Assembly (NCBI GenBank): GCA_964371145.1
Contig: CAYJKO010000001.1
Location: 144,944 to 208,943, forward strand
Length of the DNA stretch: 64,000 nucleotides
DNA from: CAUTNA01 sp964371145
GTDB taxonomy: Bacteria; Pseudomonadota; Alphaproteobacteria; Rs-D84
Reading direction: 5' to 3'
Shown: piece after piece, positions 16,399 to 24,532 of the stretch
How positions within the stretch are numbered: the stretch's first letter is position 1
Layout: each line of letters starts with the position of its first letter
Translations under genes and position numbers: made by a program
The notes under the pieces: model-generated
What the model saw: only the letters and a program-made list of their open reading frames with translations
Told to the model about the DNA's origin: nothing
Database searches by the model: none

Positions 16399-16771
16399 AA
16401 TTTTCGATTACAACAACTGCGGCCGACATTTCGCCTTGGTCTGTTATTGAAATATGTGTTTTTGCGTCTTTACCTGCAATTTCTTTTAATTTTGCTTTTG
16501 CTCCGCCCGCTAAAATAATGCCTGGTTTTCCATTTTCGTCATGCGTCACAGAAACGTCGGTGAAAGATATGTCTTCGCCGAATCCAATGCCGATGGCTTT
16601 TAAAAAGGCTTCGCGTGCCGCCCAAAAATTTGCAAGATGTTTTTCAGAATTCGCATGATCGTTTTCTGCGTATTCCAATTCTTTTTTTGTAAAAATGCGT
16701 TGTTTTTTAAAACCAGACCAATCAAGGAATCTGCTGGTTTCAACTATATCCAATCCAATGCCTATAATCAT
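16397..16771 (-). CDS. acpS: Holo-[acyl-carrier-protein] synthase AcpS
   Basis: It transfers 4'-phosphopantetheine from CoA to the serine of acyl carrier protein, activating it for fatty acid and lipid A synthesis. The 124-aa length is typical. The Mg-binding residues are present: Asp8 in GIGLDIVE and Glu54 in WAAREAFLKA. The C-terminal HISITDQGEMSAAVVV matches the family. It is transcribed toward the large membrane-protein gene and shares its terminator. In many genomes acpS sits near other ACP or lipid genes; here it is isolated, with a nucleoside monophosphate kinase upstream. Confidence 0.95.
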   Translation of the reverse strand: MIIGIGLDIVETSRFLDWSGFKKQRIFTKKELEYAENDHANSEKHLANFWAAREAFLKAIGIGFGEDISFTDVSVTHDENGKPGIILAGGAKAKLKEIAGKDAKTHISITDQGEMSAAVVVIEN

Positions 16772-16858
16772 GAATACTTTCCTTTGGTTTTGTATTACCT
16801 TTTACATAGTAAACAAATTGAGCCGATTCGTGCAAGTGGAAATATTGCATAAATAAAA

Positions 16859-16879
16859 AACGGCTTTTTTTAAGCCGTT
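16859..16879 (-). terminator. Terminator of the adenylate kinase-like gene
   Basis: AACGGCTT / AAGCCGTT with a 5-nt T loop, followed in the minus direction by a T-run. It overlaps the stop codon. Confidence 0.8.
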
Positions 16880-17463
16880 CTTTTGTTTTGTTGTCGCATT
16901 TTTAAAGCTCTGAAAACTTGCGCAATGTTTTCTTCTATGCTTAATTTTCCGTTAATGCGATGGAAATTGACGGATTTGGCGTGTTCCAATATTTCCAATG
17001 CTGGGACTGTTTTTGTGTAAAAAGAATTCAAGCGTTTTTTTACAGAATCCATATCAACGTCGTCTGATCGAACGTTTTTAGATGTCTTTGTTCTGTTTTC
17101 AATTCTTTGTAATAAAATTTTTTCTGGTACGTCTAAAAATAATACAGATATGTCATATTGGTCGGAATAATTTTCAATCAACCATTTTGCTTGTGGTGCG
17201 GTTCTTGGGAATCCATCCAATAAATTTGGTTTTTCTAATGTTATTTTTGAATCCATTAAATCAAATAACTTTTCATCTGGAACCAAATTGCCACTTGCGA
17301 TTAATTTGCCGATTTCTGAATCAGTCGGCATTTGACGGAAAATGTTTCCTGTTTCAATATAATTTAAATCACGGACGGATAATAATCTGTTTGAAATTGT
17401 ACCTTTGCCGGCACCTTGTCCGCCTGCAATTATTATTAATTCTTGTTCATAAGATATTTTCAT
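16870..17463 (-). CDS. Adenylate kinase family protein
   Basis: A 197-aa P-loop nucleoside monophosphate kinase that probably interconverts AMP, ADP and ATP. The Walker A loop is GGQGAGKG (residues 14-21). The NMP-binding segment includes YIETGNIFR and the signature DGFPRTAPQA (residues 83-92). The LID region (RTKTSKNVRSDDVD) is short and lacks zinc-binding cysteines. Overall similarity to housekeeping Adk is clear but relaxed, so it may be a divergent adk or a related kinase. No Adk candidate elsewhere can be judged from this window. It lies between rpsA and acpS on the minus strand. Confidence 0.8.
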   Translation of the reverse strand: MKISYEQELIIIAGGQGAGKGTISNRLLSVRDLNYIETGNIFRQMPTDSEIGKLIASGNLVPDEKLFDLMDSKITLEKPNLLDGFPRTAPQAKWLIENYSDQYDISVLFLDVPEKILLQRIENRTKTSKNVRSDDVDMDSVKKRLNSFYTKTVPALEILEHAKSVNFHRINGKLSIEENIAQVFRALKMRQQNKRTA

Positions 17464-17489
17464 TTTTTTTCTTTTCCCTGATATACACG

Positions 17490-17533
17490 AAAAAATTACC
17501 GAAGATTATATTTCAAAGCTCCGGTAATTTTTT
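17490..17533 (-). terminator. Terminator of rpsA
   Basis: A 15-nt inverted repeat (AAAAAATTACCGAAG / CTCCGGTAATTTTTT) with one mismatch and a 14-nt loop, followed in the minus direction by a T-run. Confidence 0.7.
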
Positions 17534-17559
17534 GTCCGTGCGAAGTGCACAGATTTTTT

Positions 17560-19251
17560 TTATTGTTTGCTGTTTTGGATAGCAGCGCCCAAGATGTCGC
17601 CCAACACAGAGCCGCTGTCGGCTTGGTTAGAGAATTCTTTTACAGCTTGTTTTTCCAATGTAGCTTGTAACGCACGTACAGACAATTTAGCAACGCCATC
17701 TTCTATGGAAACAACAGATGCTTCGATAGATTCACCGATTGTAAATTTAGATGTGTTTTGTTCTGTTTTTTCACGTGACAAATCGTTACGACGGATTACA
17801 CCTTTTGTTCCATCTTCTAAATCAACGAATAATTCGTCGTCAGAGATTTCTGCAACAGTTCCACGTACAACTGAACCTTTTTTCAAAGATGTATTTGTAC
17901 CTGGGTTTGTGTTTTCTGTCATTTGTTTAATGCCCAAAGTTACGCGTTCTTTTTCTGGATTGATATCCAAGATTTTTGCTGTAACTTCTTGTCCACGAAC
18001 GAATTTTTTCAATTCTTCTTCGTCCAATTTGTTCCAAGACAAATCAGAGATATGAACCATACCGTCTAATTCTGGATTCAATGCAACGAACAAGCCGAAT
18101 TCGGTTGTGTTTTTAATTGGACCTGTAACTGTGTCGCCAACTTTATGAGTTTCTGCGAACAATTTCCATGGGTTTGGTTGTAATTGTTTGTAACCCAATG
18201 AAATGCGACGTTTGTCTTGGTCGATGCCCAAAACAGAAACGTTGATTTCTTGACCGTTTTGCAATACTTTGCTTGGGTGGATGTTTTTGTTTGTCCAAGA
18301 CAATTCAGACATATGTACCAAGCCTTCGATATTGTTACCCAAATCAATGAATGCACCGTAATCAGTCAAAGAAGAAACTTTACCTGTGATTGTGTCGCCA
18401 ACGTTAAATGCGCGGCTTGCTGTATCCCATGGATCTTCTTCTAATTGTTTTGCACCCAATGAAATGCGATGTGATTCTGGGTCAAATTGGATAACTTTAA
18501 CTTGGATTTTTTGGCCAACGGATACCAATTCACGTGGATGGTTTACGCGTTTCCAAGACAAATCTGTTACGTGTAACAAACCGTCAATTCCGCCCAAGTC
18601 AATAAATACACCATAATCTGTGATGTTTTTAACTGTACCTTCTACAACTGCACCTAATTCAATGTTTTTCATTGCTTCTTTTTGAGCCGCTGCGATAGTG
18701 TCAGACAAGATAGCACGACGAGATACAATTGCGTTTGTGCGCAAAGCATCCATTTTCAAAACGCGGAATTTGTCTTGCAAACCAATCAAAGATTTTGCAT
18801 CGCGAACTGGGCGATGGTCAACTTGTGAAGATGGCATAAATGCAAACACACCGTTGATATCAACAGTATATCCGCCACGTACTACGTCAATAATAGTTCC
18901 CATTGGATCAATGCCTTCGGCAACTGTTTTTTCCAAATCTTTCCATGCTTTTTCAGCACGAGCTTTGGTATAAGACAAGATTGCTGTACCTTCGCGGGAT
19001 TCGTATCTTTCTACGAACACGTCAATGATGTCATTAACGGCTGGCACAGATGCACCAAATTCTTTTAATGGTACGCGACCTTCGGATTTCAAACCAACAT
19101 CAACCAATACGAAATCGCCACGGATATCTTTTACAGTACCCTTGGTTGCGTATCCTTGTAATGTTTCTTGGGATCCATAGTTTTGATCAAACATCTGAAC
19201 GAAATCTTCGCCAGATAATGGGTTAAATAATTCTTTGGATAAATCTTTCAT
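17560..19251 (-). CDS. rpsA: 30S ribosomal protein S1
   Basis: S1 binds mRNA and delivers it to the 30S subunit, which matters in this AT-rich genome where many ribosome sites are weak. The 563-aa protein contains six S1 OB-fold repeats. The best-conserved are in the middle, for example VVEGTVKNITDYGVFIDLGG, GLLHVTDLSWKRVNHP and GLVHMSELSWTNKNIHP. The N-terminal two domains are more diverged, as usual. It is expressed from a good sigma70 promoter at 19346-19374 and ended by its own hairpin. The ATG at 19251 is the only sensible start. Confidence 0.97.
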   Translation of the reverse strand: MKDLSKELFNPLSGEDFVQMFDQNYGSQETLQGYATKGTVKDIRGDFVLVDVGLKSEGRVPLKEFGASVPAVNDIIDVFVERYESREGTAILSYTKARAEKAWKDLEKTVAEGIDPMGTIIDVVRGGYTVDINGVFAFMPSSQVDHRPVRDAKSLIGLQDKFRVLKMDALRTNAIVSRRAILSDTIAAAQKEAMKNIELGAVVEGTVKNITDYGVFIDLGGIDGLLHVTDLSWKRVNHPRELVSVGQKIQVKVIQFDPESHRISLGAKQLEEDPWDTASRAFNVGDTITGKVSSLTDYGAFIDLGNNIEGLVHMSELSWTNKNIHPSKVLQNGQEINVSVLGIDQDKRRISLGYKQLQPNPWKLFAETHKVGDTVTGPIKNTTEFGLFVALNPELDGMVHISDLSWNKLDEEELKKFVRGQEVTAKILDINPEKERVTLGIKQMTENTNPGTNTSLKKGSVVRGTVAEISDDELFVDLEDGTKGVIRRNDLSREKTEQNTSKFTIGESIEASVVSIEDGVAKLSVRALQATLEKQAVKEFSNQADSGSVLGDILGAAIQNSKQ

Positions 19252-19345
19252 AATAAATTTTCATTCAAAGTTTGCCGTCGTAAATGTTACGAGGTCTTGT
19301 GGGGTTAATCGATTGTTTATGCGCCCACCCGCAAAAAACAAATGT

Positions 19346-19374
19346 ATTATAGATAGTTTAGTCAGAAAAATCAA
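19346..19374 (-). promoter_or_regulatory. rpsA promoter
   Basis: On the minus strand, TTGATT and a consensus TATAAT are 17 bp apart, giving a leader of roughly 85 nt before rpsA. Confidence 0.65.
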
Positions 19375-19417
19375 GTCTTTTTTATTGTTTTTATATGTTT
19401 TTTGATAAGTAGTTTTC

Positions 19418-19445
19418 TTGACAATGTTTTTATTTGTAATACAAT
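19418..19445 (+). promoter_or_regulatory. Promoter of the LRR-methyltransferase cluster
   Basis: Consensus TTGACA and TACAAT with a 16-bp spacer; predicted start near 19452, about 23 nt before the ATG. Confidence 0.6.
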
Positions 19446-19474
19446 ATTGTATATATAAAATAAAGAGACGAAAT

Positions 19475-20194
19475 ATGGATGATAAAAATGTAAGGCTTGA
19501 TTCCCGTTTGTTGGAGGTTATTAAAAACGGATGGGTGCCATTTACTGAATATGACGACAACGAAGGCACATGGTATTTTGATTTGTTCGCCGGGTGTTTG
19601 GAGCTAACAAAATATCAATCGGAAGACGCAAAAAAATTATATTCTGTTTTATACGATGAATTTTATTATGCAAAAGACATATATTTGGGATTGTGTGAGG
19701 ATTATGATTTAGAATTATTGGCGGATGATAATCAGATTTTAAAAATAGAAGTTCAAAGGTCTGGATTATATATGAATTCTTTGCATTTGCGGAATGCGGT
19801 AAAGTTACCGGCTGAATTTTTATTTAATGACGAACATTTAAAGCATTTTTCTGCACCGAAATTACGGCGCATGGGGGACAAATCTTTTTTTAATAATAAA
19901 AAATTATCTGACATAAAATTATTAGAATTACAATATATGGGTGATTTTTGTTTCGGAACAAATAAAAAAATAAAATCTGCAATATTTTTAGAATTAAAAT
20001 CTATGGGGAAATTTTGTTTCGGTAATACAAAAATAAAAACTTTTATCAGCCCTGTTCAAGAAAGCATAGAAAATACAAATTTTTTGGAAAGTGCGAACAG
20101 AATATATATGCCTAATTTAAAAATTGCAGAAGGGTCTGTTAAAAAAGATTTTGTTGCAAAATTTTACGATTATACAAAACGGAAAATGAAATAA
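19475..20194 (+). CDS. Leucine-rich repeat protein, BspA-like (239 aa)
   Basis: The C-terminal half has degenerate leucine-rich repeats of about 23-25 residues, with the recurring pattern LxxMGDxxFxxNKKI (LRRMGDKSFFNNKKL, LQYMGDFCFGTNKKI, LKSMGKFCFGNTKI). This resembles LRR_5 proteins. The N-terminal 75 residues look like a separate acidic domain. There is no signal peptide, so it is probably cytoplasmic, unlike secreted BspA proteins. The start at 19475 is chosen from a GAGACG site; a longer frame from 19418 would begin inside the promoter. It ends 1 bp before the first of three tandem methyltransferase paralogs and is probably cotranscribed with them. Confidence 0.7.
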   Translation: MDDKNVRLDSRLLEVIKNGWVPFTEYDDNEGTWYFDLFAGCLELTKYQSEDAKKLYSVLYDEFYYAKDIYLGLCEDYDLELLADDNQILKIEVQRSGLYMNSLHLRNAVKLPAEFLFNDEHLKHFSAPKLRRMGDKSFFNNKKLSDIKLLELQYMGDFCFGTNKKIKSAIFLELKSMGKFCFGNTKIKTFISPVQESIENTNFLESANRIYMPNLKIAEGSVKKDFVAKFYDYTKRKMK

Positions 20195-20195
20195 A

Positions 20196-20795
20196 ATGTC
20201 TGAATATTATTTTATAAAATATCCTTTTAAAAATTATTATTTGCGCGGCACGGACGGTATGATGTGGACTATGTTTTCTGTGCCGGTGCGTTTGCAAATT
20301 GAAATGTATGTTAAACGAATTGGTGTTCCGCCCCGCTCTTTTTTCGATATAGGTTGCGCGACCGGCGAAATAATGTCAGAAGCATACGATTTGGGATTAA
20401 AAGTTGGCGGCGTAGATATCGCGAAATATCCATCTGTTCCAGAAAAGAATCAACATTTATTCGATGGCGGTAATGTTCAAATAAAATCAATTTTAGATTG
20501 CGGTGATATAGAATATGATATTGTTTTTTCAAACGGATCGTTATTATATTTAGAAAAAGATGAATTGGATACAGTTTTGCGAAAATTAAAAAAATCAAAA
20601 ATGTTAATTGCAATACATAATACAAAAGAAGATATAGCGGAATCTATAAAAATGGATTCAAAGATAATAATGAGAAATTCTAAAATTATAGAATCCAAAC
20701 AATGGTGGTTAGATAAATTATCGGCATCGGGATTCTATGCGGATTTCGATAAAAAATACGGTTGTTTTTGCGCCGTGCCCCATAAAACAAAATAA
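20196..20795 (+). CDS. Class I SAM methyltransferase, tandem copy 1 (199 aa)
   Basis: Motif I is FFDIGCATGEIM, followed by the acidic GVDI that would bind the SAM ribose, and a motif IV-like stretch DIVFSNGSLLYL. The C-terminus is WWLDKLSASGFYADFDKKYGCFCAVP. It starts 1 bp after the LRR gene. Two homologs follow at once, sharing the N-terminal KYPFKNYYLRGTDG-type segment, the QIKSILD block and the CFCA C-terminus. The substrate is not identifiable from sequence; small molecule, lipid or protein targets are all possible. Confidence 0.75.
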   Translation: MSEYYFIKYPFKNYYLRGTDGMMWTMFSVPVRLQIEMYVKRIGVPPRSFFDIGCATGEIMSEAYDLGLKVGGVDIAKYPSVPEKNQHLFDGGNVQIKSILDCGDIEYDIVFSNGSLLYLEKDELDTVLRKLKKSKMLIAIHNTKEDIAESIKMDSKIIMRNSKIIESKQWWLDKLSASGFYADFDKKYGCFCAVPHKTK

Positions 20796-20804
20796 GGAAT
20801 AAAA

Positions 20805-21431
20805 ATGTCATATTATTTTTTCGAAAAATACCCTTATAAACATTATCCTCTGGTCGGTACAGATGGAAAATTTTGGACTATGTTCAGTTTGCCGATAGAG
20901 GCACAAATTGAAATGTATAAAGAAAGATTGGGCGAATATCCGACATCTTTTTTTGATTTTGGCTGTGCGACGGCCGAAATAATGACAGAAGCATATGATT
21001 TGGGATTATGGGTAAAAGGAATAGATATCGAAAAATATCCCGTCATACCCGTTAAAAATCAACATTTATTTGATAATGGTAATGTTCAAATTAAATCTAT
21101 TTTGGAATATGAAAATGTGGCGGCCGATTTGTCTTTTGCAAATGGTTCTTTTACTTATTTAAAAGAGCGGGATTTGAATAATGCTTTGGATAAATTCGTA
21201 AATACCAAAATGTTGGTCGCGATACACATTACAACAGAAGATATTTTGGCTGCTAAAAATAAACGTCATTGCAAAATAAAAAATATGGAAAATCGTTTAA
21301 TTAAACCAAAAGATTGGTGGTTGGAAAAATTTGACTCTTCTGGGTTTGAAACAAATTTTAATGAAAAATATGGTTGTTTTTGTGCTATTCCAAAAAAATA
21401 TATGGGAAAAATAATCGGTAAAACAAAATAA
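20805..21431 (+). CDS. Class I SAM methyltransferase, tandem copy 2 (208 aa)
   Basis: A close paralog of the preceding gene (KYPYKHYPLVGTDGKFWTMF against KYPFKNYYLRGTDGMMWTMF). Its motif I reads FFDFGCATAEIM, with an alanine replacing the third glycine of the usual GxGxG, so SAM binding may be altered. The acidic GIDI is kept. It has an 11-residue C-terminal extension beyond the CFCAIP block. It starts 9 bp after copy 1. Recent duplication and divergence is the simplest reading. Confidence 0.72.
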   Translation: MSYYFFEKYPYKHYPLVGTDGKFWTMFSLPIEAQIEMYKERLGEYPTSFFDFGCATAEIMTEAYDLGLWVKGIDIEKYPVIPVKNQHLFDNGNVQIKSILEYENVAADLSFANGSFTYLKERDLNNALDKFVNTKMLVAIHITTEDILAAKNKRHCKIKNMENRLIKPKDWWLEKFDSSGFETNFNEKYGCFCAIPKKYMGKIIGKTK

Positions 21432-21441
21432 AGAATTTAAT

Positions 21442-22044
21442 ATGAAATGTTATTATGATACAAAATATTCAAAAACGTACGATATGGGCGACAGTGTTAT
21501 GTACACTATTGATATAAAAAACATATTTAAAATGTATCAAACACGTTTGAAATCTGACCCAACCAGTTTGTTTGATGTTGGATGCGGTGCGGGTGATTTT
21601 ATGATGGATGCGGCGCGCGCGGGATTAAAAGTTTCGGGCGTCGATATAAAAAGATATAAAAAAGAAGAACAACGAAATATCGAATTATTTAAATCGGGAA
21701 AAATACAAATAAAATCAATTTTGGATTGCGATGATATAGAGGCAGATATTGTTTATGCGAATGAATCTATGTCAATGTTAACCGAGGCGGAAATAGATAT
21801 TGTTTTAGAAAAAATCAAAAAATCAAAAATGTTAATTATGGTGCATAATACGACAGAAGATATAAATGGTGCGATTGAATATGGGCACAGTTTTGCTGTT
21901 ATTTCATACATGCGTTTCAATATAAAAACGTTTGAATCAAATGCGTGGTGGTTAAAAAAATTAAAATCAGCGGGTTTCAAAGCGGATTTTGATAAGAAAA
22001 ACAAATGTTTTTGCGCAATCCCATTAAAAAATAAAACAAAATAA
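21442..22044 (+). CDS. Class I SAM methyltransferase, tandem copy 3 (200 aa)
   Basis: The most diverged of the three at its N-terminus, but with the most canonical motif I (LFDVGCGAGDFM), the acidic GVDI, the QIKSILDCDDIEADIVYANE block and a C-terminal KCFCAIP. It starts 10 bp after copy 2 and is followed immediately by a terminator that overlaps its stop, so the four-gene unit 19475-22044 is probably one transcript. Confidence 0.72.
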   Translation: MKCYYDTKYSKTYDMGDSVMYTIDIKNIFKMYQTRLKSDPTSLFDVGCGAGDFMMDAARAGLKVSGVDIKRYKKEEQRNIELFKSGKIQIKSILDCDDIEADIVYANESMSMLTEAEIDIVLEKIKKSKMLIMVHNTTEDINGAIEYGHSFAVISYMRFNIKTFESNAWWLKKLKSAGFKADFDKKNKCFCAIPLKNKTK

Positions 22045-22066
22045 AAACGCCCAATCGGGCGTTTTT
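22043..22066. terminator. Terminator of the methyltransferase cluster
   Basis: AAAAACGCCC / GGGCGTTTTT perfect inverted repeat with an AATC loop. It is the reverse complement of the core used near 8890 and 16385, and probably serves the convergent tig gene too. Confidence 0.88.
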
Positions 22067-22085
22067 ATTTTAAATAATAATAAAA

Positions 22086-23372
22086 TTATTTAGGTTCGGA
22101 TTGTTTAAACAAATCTTCCGCTTTTACAGATTTTTCTTTTGTTTTAACAATGTCCAACATTGCATCCAATGCTTTGCGTTCGAACAACATTCCGCGCAAC
22201 ATAGAAACCGCATTTTGATTTTGGTTATAGAAATTGAATACTTGTTGTGGGTCTGGATAACGAGAAGCTTCCGCCCAGATTGCTTGTTGCATATCTTCAC
22301 GTGATACTTCTACTTTGTTTGCTGTGCCCCATTCTGCCAAGATTAATCCCAATTTAACGCGACGTTCTGCAGATTTACGTTCTTTCTTTTCGTCGAATTT
22401 TTCGTCTGCGGATTTGCGTTCGGATTCGGCTTTTGCCATATTGAATTCTTGTTCAACCAAAGTTTCTGGTAAATCCAATTTTACTTTGTCGCCCAAAATT
22501 TCCAACAATTCATCGCGCATTTCGCGTTTTGCGGCCTCGTTATATTGTTCGCCCAAGATTTTACGGATGTGTTCTTTTAATGCGTCAACAGATTCTTGAC
22601 CGACTTCTTTTGCCAATTCGTCGTTTAATTCTGGTAATACCGGGGAACGCACTTCGTGTAATACGATTTCAAAGCGTGCGTCTTTACCCGCCAAATTTTC
22701 TGCATGGTATTGTTCTGGGAATTTTACATTTACATCAAATTTGTCGCCAGCTTTGTGTCCAACAACTTGATCTTCGAATCCTGGGATAAAAGAGTTTGAA
22801 CCCAAATGCAGATGGTGTTTTTTACCTTCTCCGCCTTCGAAAGCGTCGTCGCCAACAAAGCCTTTGAAATCGATAACTGCAACGTCACCGTTTTTTGCTG
22901 CGTATTTGTCGTCTTGTTTTTCTGCAACAGAACGGCTTTTACGTAAATTTTCCAAAGATTTTTCAACCTCACCTTCTTCAATTTTTGCAACTTTTTTAGT
23001 CACAGTAAATTTTTCCAAATCAATAGTCGGTAATGTTGGCAAAATATCGAAATCCAATGTGTATTCAACGTCTGCGCCTTCTTCCCATTTACCCAAGTCG
23101 GCTTTTGGTGCAGCGGCCAAGCGAACTTTTTTAGATGTGATAAAATCATTCAAATCTTTGTTCATTAATTTATCAACTGCTTCGTTTAATGCAGATGGAT
23201 TGTATTTTTGGCGCAAGATATTCAATGGAATGTGTCCTGCACGGAATCCTGGCATTTTAGCCTTTTTTCCATATTCTAATAAGATTTCATCAGCAGCATT
23301 TTGCAATTCGTCTTTGGTGATTAAACCAGATACGGTATAGTGTAAATCTTTAATTTTTTCTTTTTTAAACAT
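22086..23372 (-). CDS. tig: Trigger factor
   Basis: This ribosome-associated chaperone binds nascent chains at the exit tunnel. The ribosome-binding motif region reads MPGFRAGHIPLNILRQKY, close to the GFRxGKVP signature. A central FKBP-like PPIase domain (GDVAVIDFKGFVGDDAFEGG, FIPGFEDQVVGHKAGD) is followed by a long helical C-terminal chaperone domain. The 428-aa length is typical. An AAGGAAA site precedes the ATG. The clpP-clpX genes that often follow tig are not present. Confidence 0.97.
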   Translation of the reverse strand: MFKKEKIKDLHYTVSGLITKDELQNAADEILLEYGKKAKMPGFRAGHIPLNILRQKYNPSALNEAVDKLMNKDLNDFITSKKVRLAAAPKADLGKWEEGADVEYTLDFDILPTLPTIDLEKFTVTKKVAKIEEGEVEKSLENLRKSRSVAEKQDDKYAAKNGDVAVIDFKGFVGDDAFEGGEGKKHHLHLGSNSFIPGFEDQVVGHKAGDKFDVNVKFPEQYHAENLAGKDARFEIVLHEVRSPVLPELNDELAKEVGQESVDALKEHIRKILGEQYNEAAKREMRDELLEILGDKVKLDLPETLVEQEFNMAKAESERKSADEKFDEKKERKSAERRVKLGLILAEWGTANKVEVSREDMQQAIWAEASRYPDPQQVFNFYNQNQNAVSMLRGMLFERKALDAMLDIVKTKEKSVKAEDLFKQSEPK

Positions 23373-23408
23373 TATATTTCCTTTATATCAATAAAAGTTA
23401 GCGAATGG

Positions 23409-23437
23409 ATTATTGCACTTAATTTGTACGAAATCAA
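23409..23437 (-). promoter_or_regulatory. tig promoter
   Basis: On the minus strand, TTGATT and AATAAT are 17 bp apart, about 37 nt before the ATG. Confidence 0.45.
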
Positions 23438-23457
23438 CACAAATTTATAAAAGAAAA

Positions 23458-23471
23458 CCGCCATATGGCGG
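23458..23471 (-). terminator. Terminator of rplM-rpsI
   Basis: CCGCCATATGGCGG perfect palindrome followed, in the minus direction, by TTTTCTTTT. Confidence 0.8.
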
Positions 23472-23494
23472 AAATCTTTTTGAATGTCGCAAAA

Positions 23495-23962
23495 TTAACG
23501 TTTGCTGAACTGTGTAGAACGACGAGCTTTACGTTTACCGTAATGTTTACGTTCAACAACACGAGAGTCACGTGTCAAGAATCCAGCAGCTTTTAAATCG
23601 CCACGTAATTCAGGTTCAATCAAAATCAATGCTTTTGAAATACCGTGTTTAACAGCGCCTGCTTGACCGGATAATCCGCCACCTGCAACGTATGCACAAA
23701 CATCATATCCACCGTCACGTTTTGCAACGCCGAATGGTTGGTTGATAATCATTTGCAATACTGCGCGTCTGAAATATTCAGAAATTGGTTTGTCGTTAAC
23801 GATAATGTTACCTTTACCTGGTGCCAAATAAACGCGAGCAACAGAATCTTTACGTTTTCCAGTTGCATAAACAGTAGTTGATAATTTTGTAATTTTTTCA
23901 GTTACAATAGCTTTTTTAGCTGTCGCCGCTTTTTTAGGTGCAGCTTTTTTTGCTTCTGTCAT
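23495..23962 (-). CDS. rpsI: 30S ribosomal protein S9
   Basis: A 155-aa S9 with a Lys/Ala-rich N-terminal extension (KKAAPKKAATAKKAIVTEK) ahead of the conserved body: YATGKRKDSVARVYL, the LQMIINQPF block, GGLSGQAGAVKHGISKAL, and the basic tail KRKARRSTQFSKR that reaches the P-site tRNA. Its ATG overlaps the rplM stop (TAATG), implying coupled translation. Confidence 0.98.
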   Translation of the reverse strand: MTEAKKAAPKKAATAKKAIVTEKITKLSTTVYATGKRKDSVARVYLAPGKGNIIVNDKPISEYFRRAVLQMIINQPFGVAKRDGGYDVCAYVAGGGLSGQAGAVKHGISKALILIEPELRGDLKAAGFLTRDSRVVERKHYGKRKARRSTQFSKR

Positions 23963-24435
23963 TATTCGCCCCTTTTATTTTTGCGGTTCAAGCTTGCAAA
24001 ATCAACAACTGTTGGTTTTTGAGCTTCGTGTTTGTGTGTTTCGCCTGCGTATACGTGTAATTTAGTCAAACGTTGGTTTGCCAAAGCAACCGCAGTACGA
24101 CGTCCCATCATACGTTTTACAGCATTGAAAACCAATTTAACAGGTTTTTCTTCGCGTAATTGACCCAATGTTCTTGAATGGATGCTTCCTGTCCAGCCTG
24201 TGTGCCAGAAGAATTTTGTTTTGTCTGCTTTTTTACCAGACAAAGCAACTTTGTCAGCATTAATAATGATTACGTGGTCGCCACAGTCCATATTTGGTGT
24301 CCAAACAGCTTTGTGTTTTCCACGCAAAATATTTGCAGTATATGCAGCCAAACGACCCAATGTGCAATCTGTCGCGTCAATTAAAATCCAATTGGCTTCT
24401 AATTCACTTTTTTTCAACGATTTTGTCGCTTTCAT
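23962..24435 (-). CDS. rplM: 50S ribosomal protein L13
   Basis: A 157-aa L13 with typical blocks WILIDATDCTLGRLAA, DCGDHVIIINADKVALSGKK and MGRRTAVALANQRLTKLHVYAG. It forms the classic rplM-rpsI operon, with a TAATG overlap. AAGGTA precedes the ATG, and a sigma70 promoter with a GANTC site lies upstream. Confidence 0.98.
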   Translation of the reverse strand: MKATKSLKKSELEANWILIDATDCTLGRLAAYTANILRGKHKAVWTPNMDCGDHVIIINADKVALSGKKADKTKFFWHTGWTGSIHSRTLGQLREEKPVKLVFNAVKRMMGRRTAVALANQRLTKLHVYAGETHKHEAQKPTVVDFASLNRKNKRGE

Positions 24436-24472
24436 ATTTGTTATACCTTAAGTTTTATATTAAACGATAGGT

Positions 24473-24501
24473 ATTATGCGGGAATCGTGCGGAAAAGTCA
24501 A
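24473..24501 (-). promoter_or_regulatory. rplM-rpsI promoter, GANTC in spacer
   Basis: On the minus strand, TTGACT and CATAAT are 17 bp apart, with a GANTC site at 24482-24486 inside the spacer. Confidence 0.5.
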
Positions 24502-24532
24502 GAAAAAAACATATGGTATTATAATACCGTGA

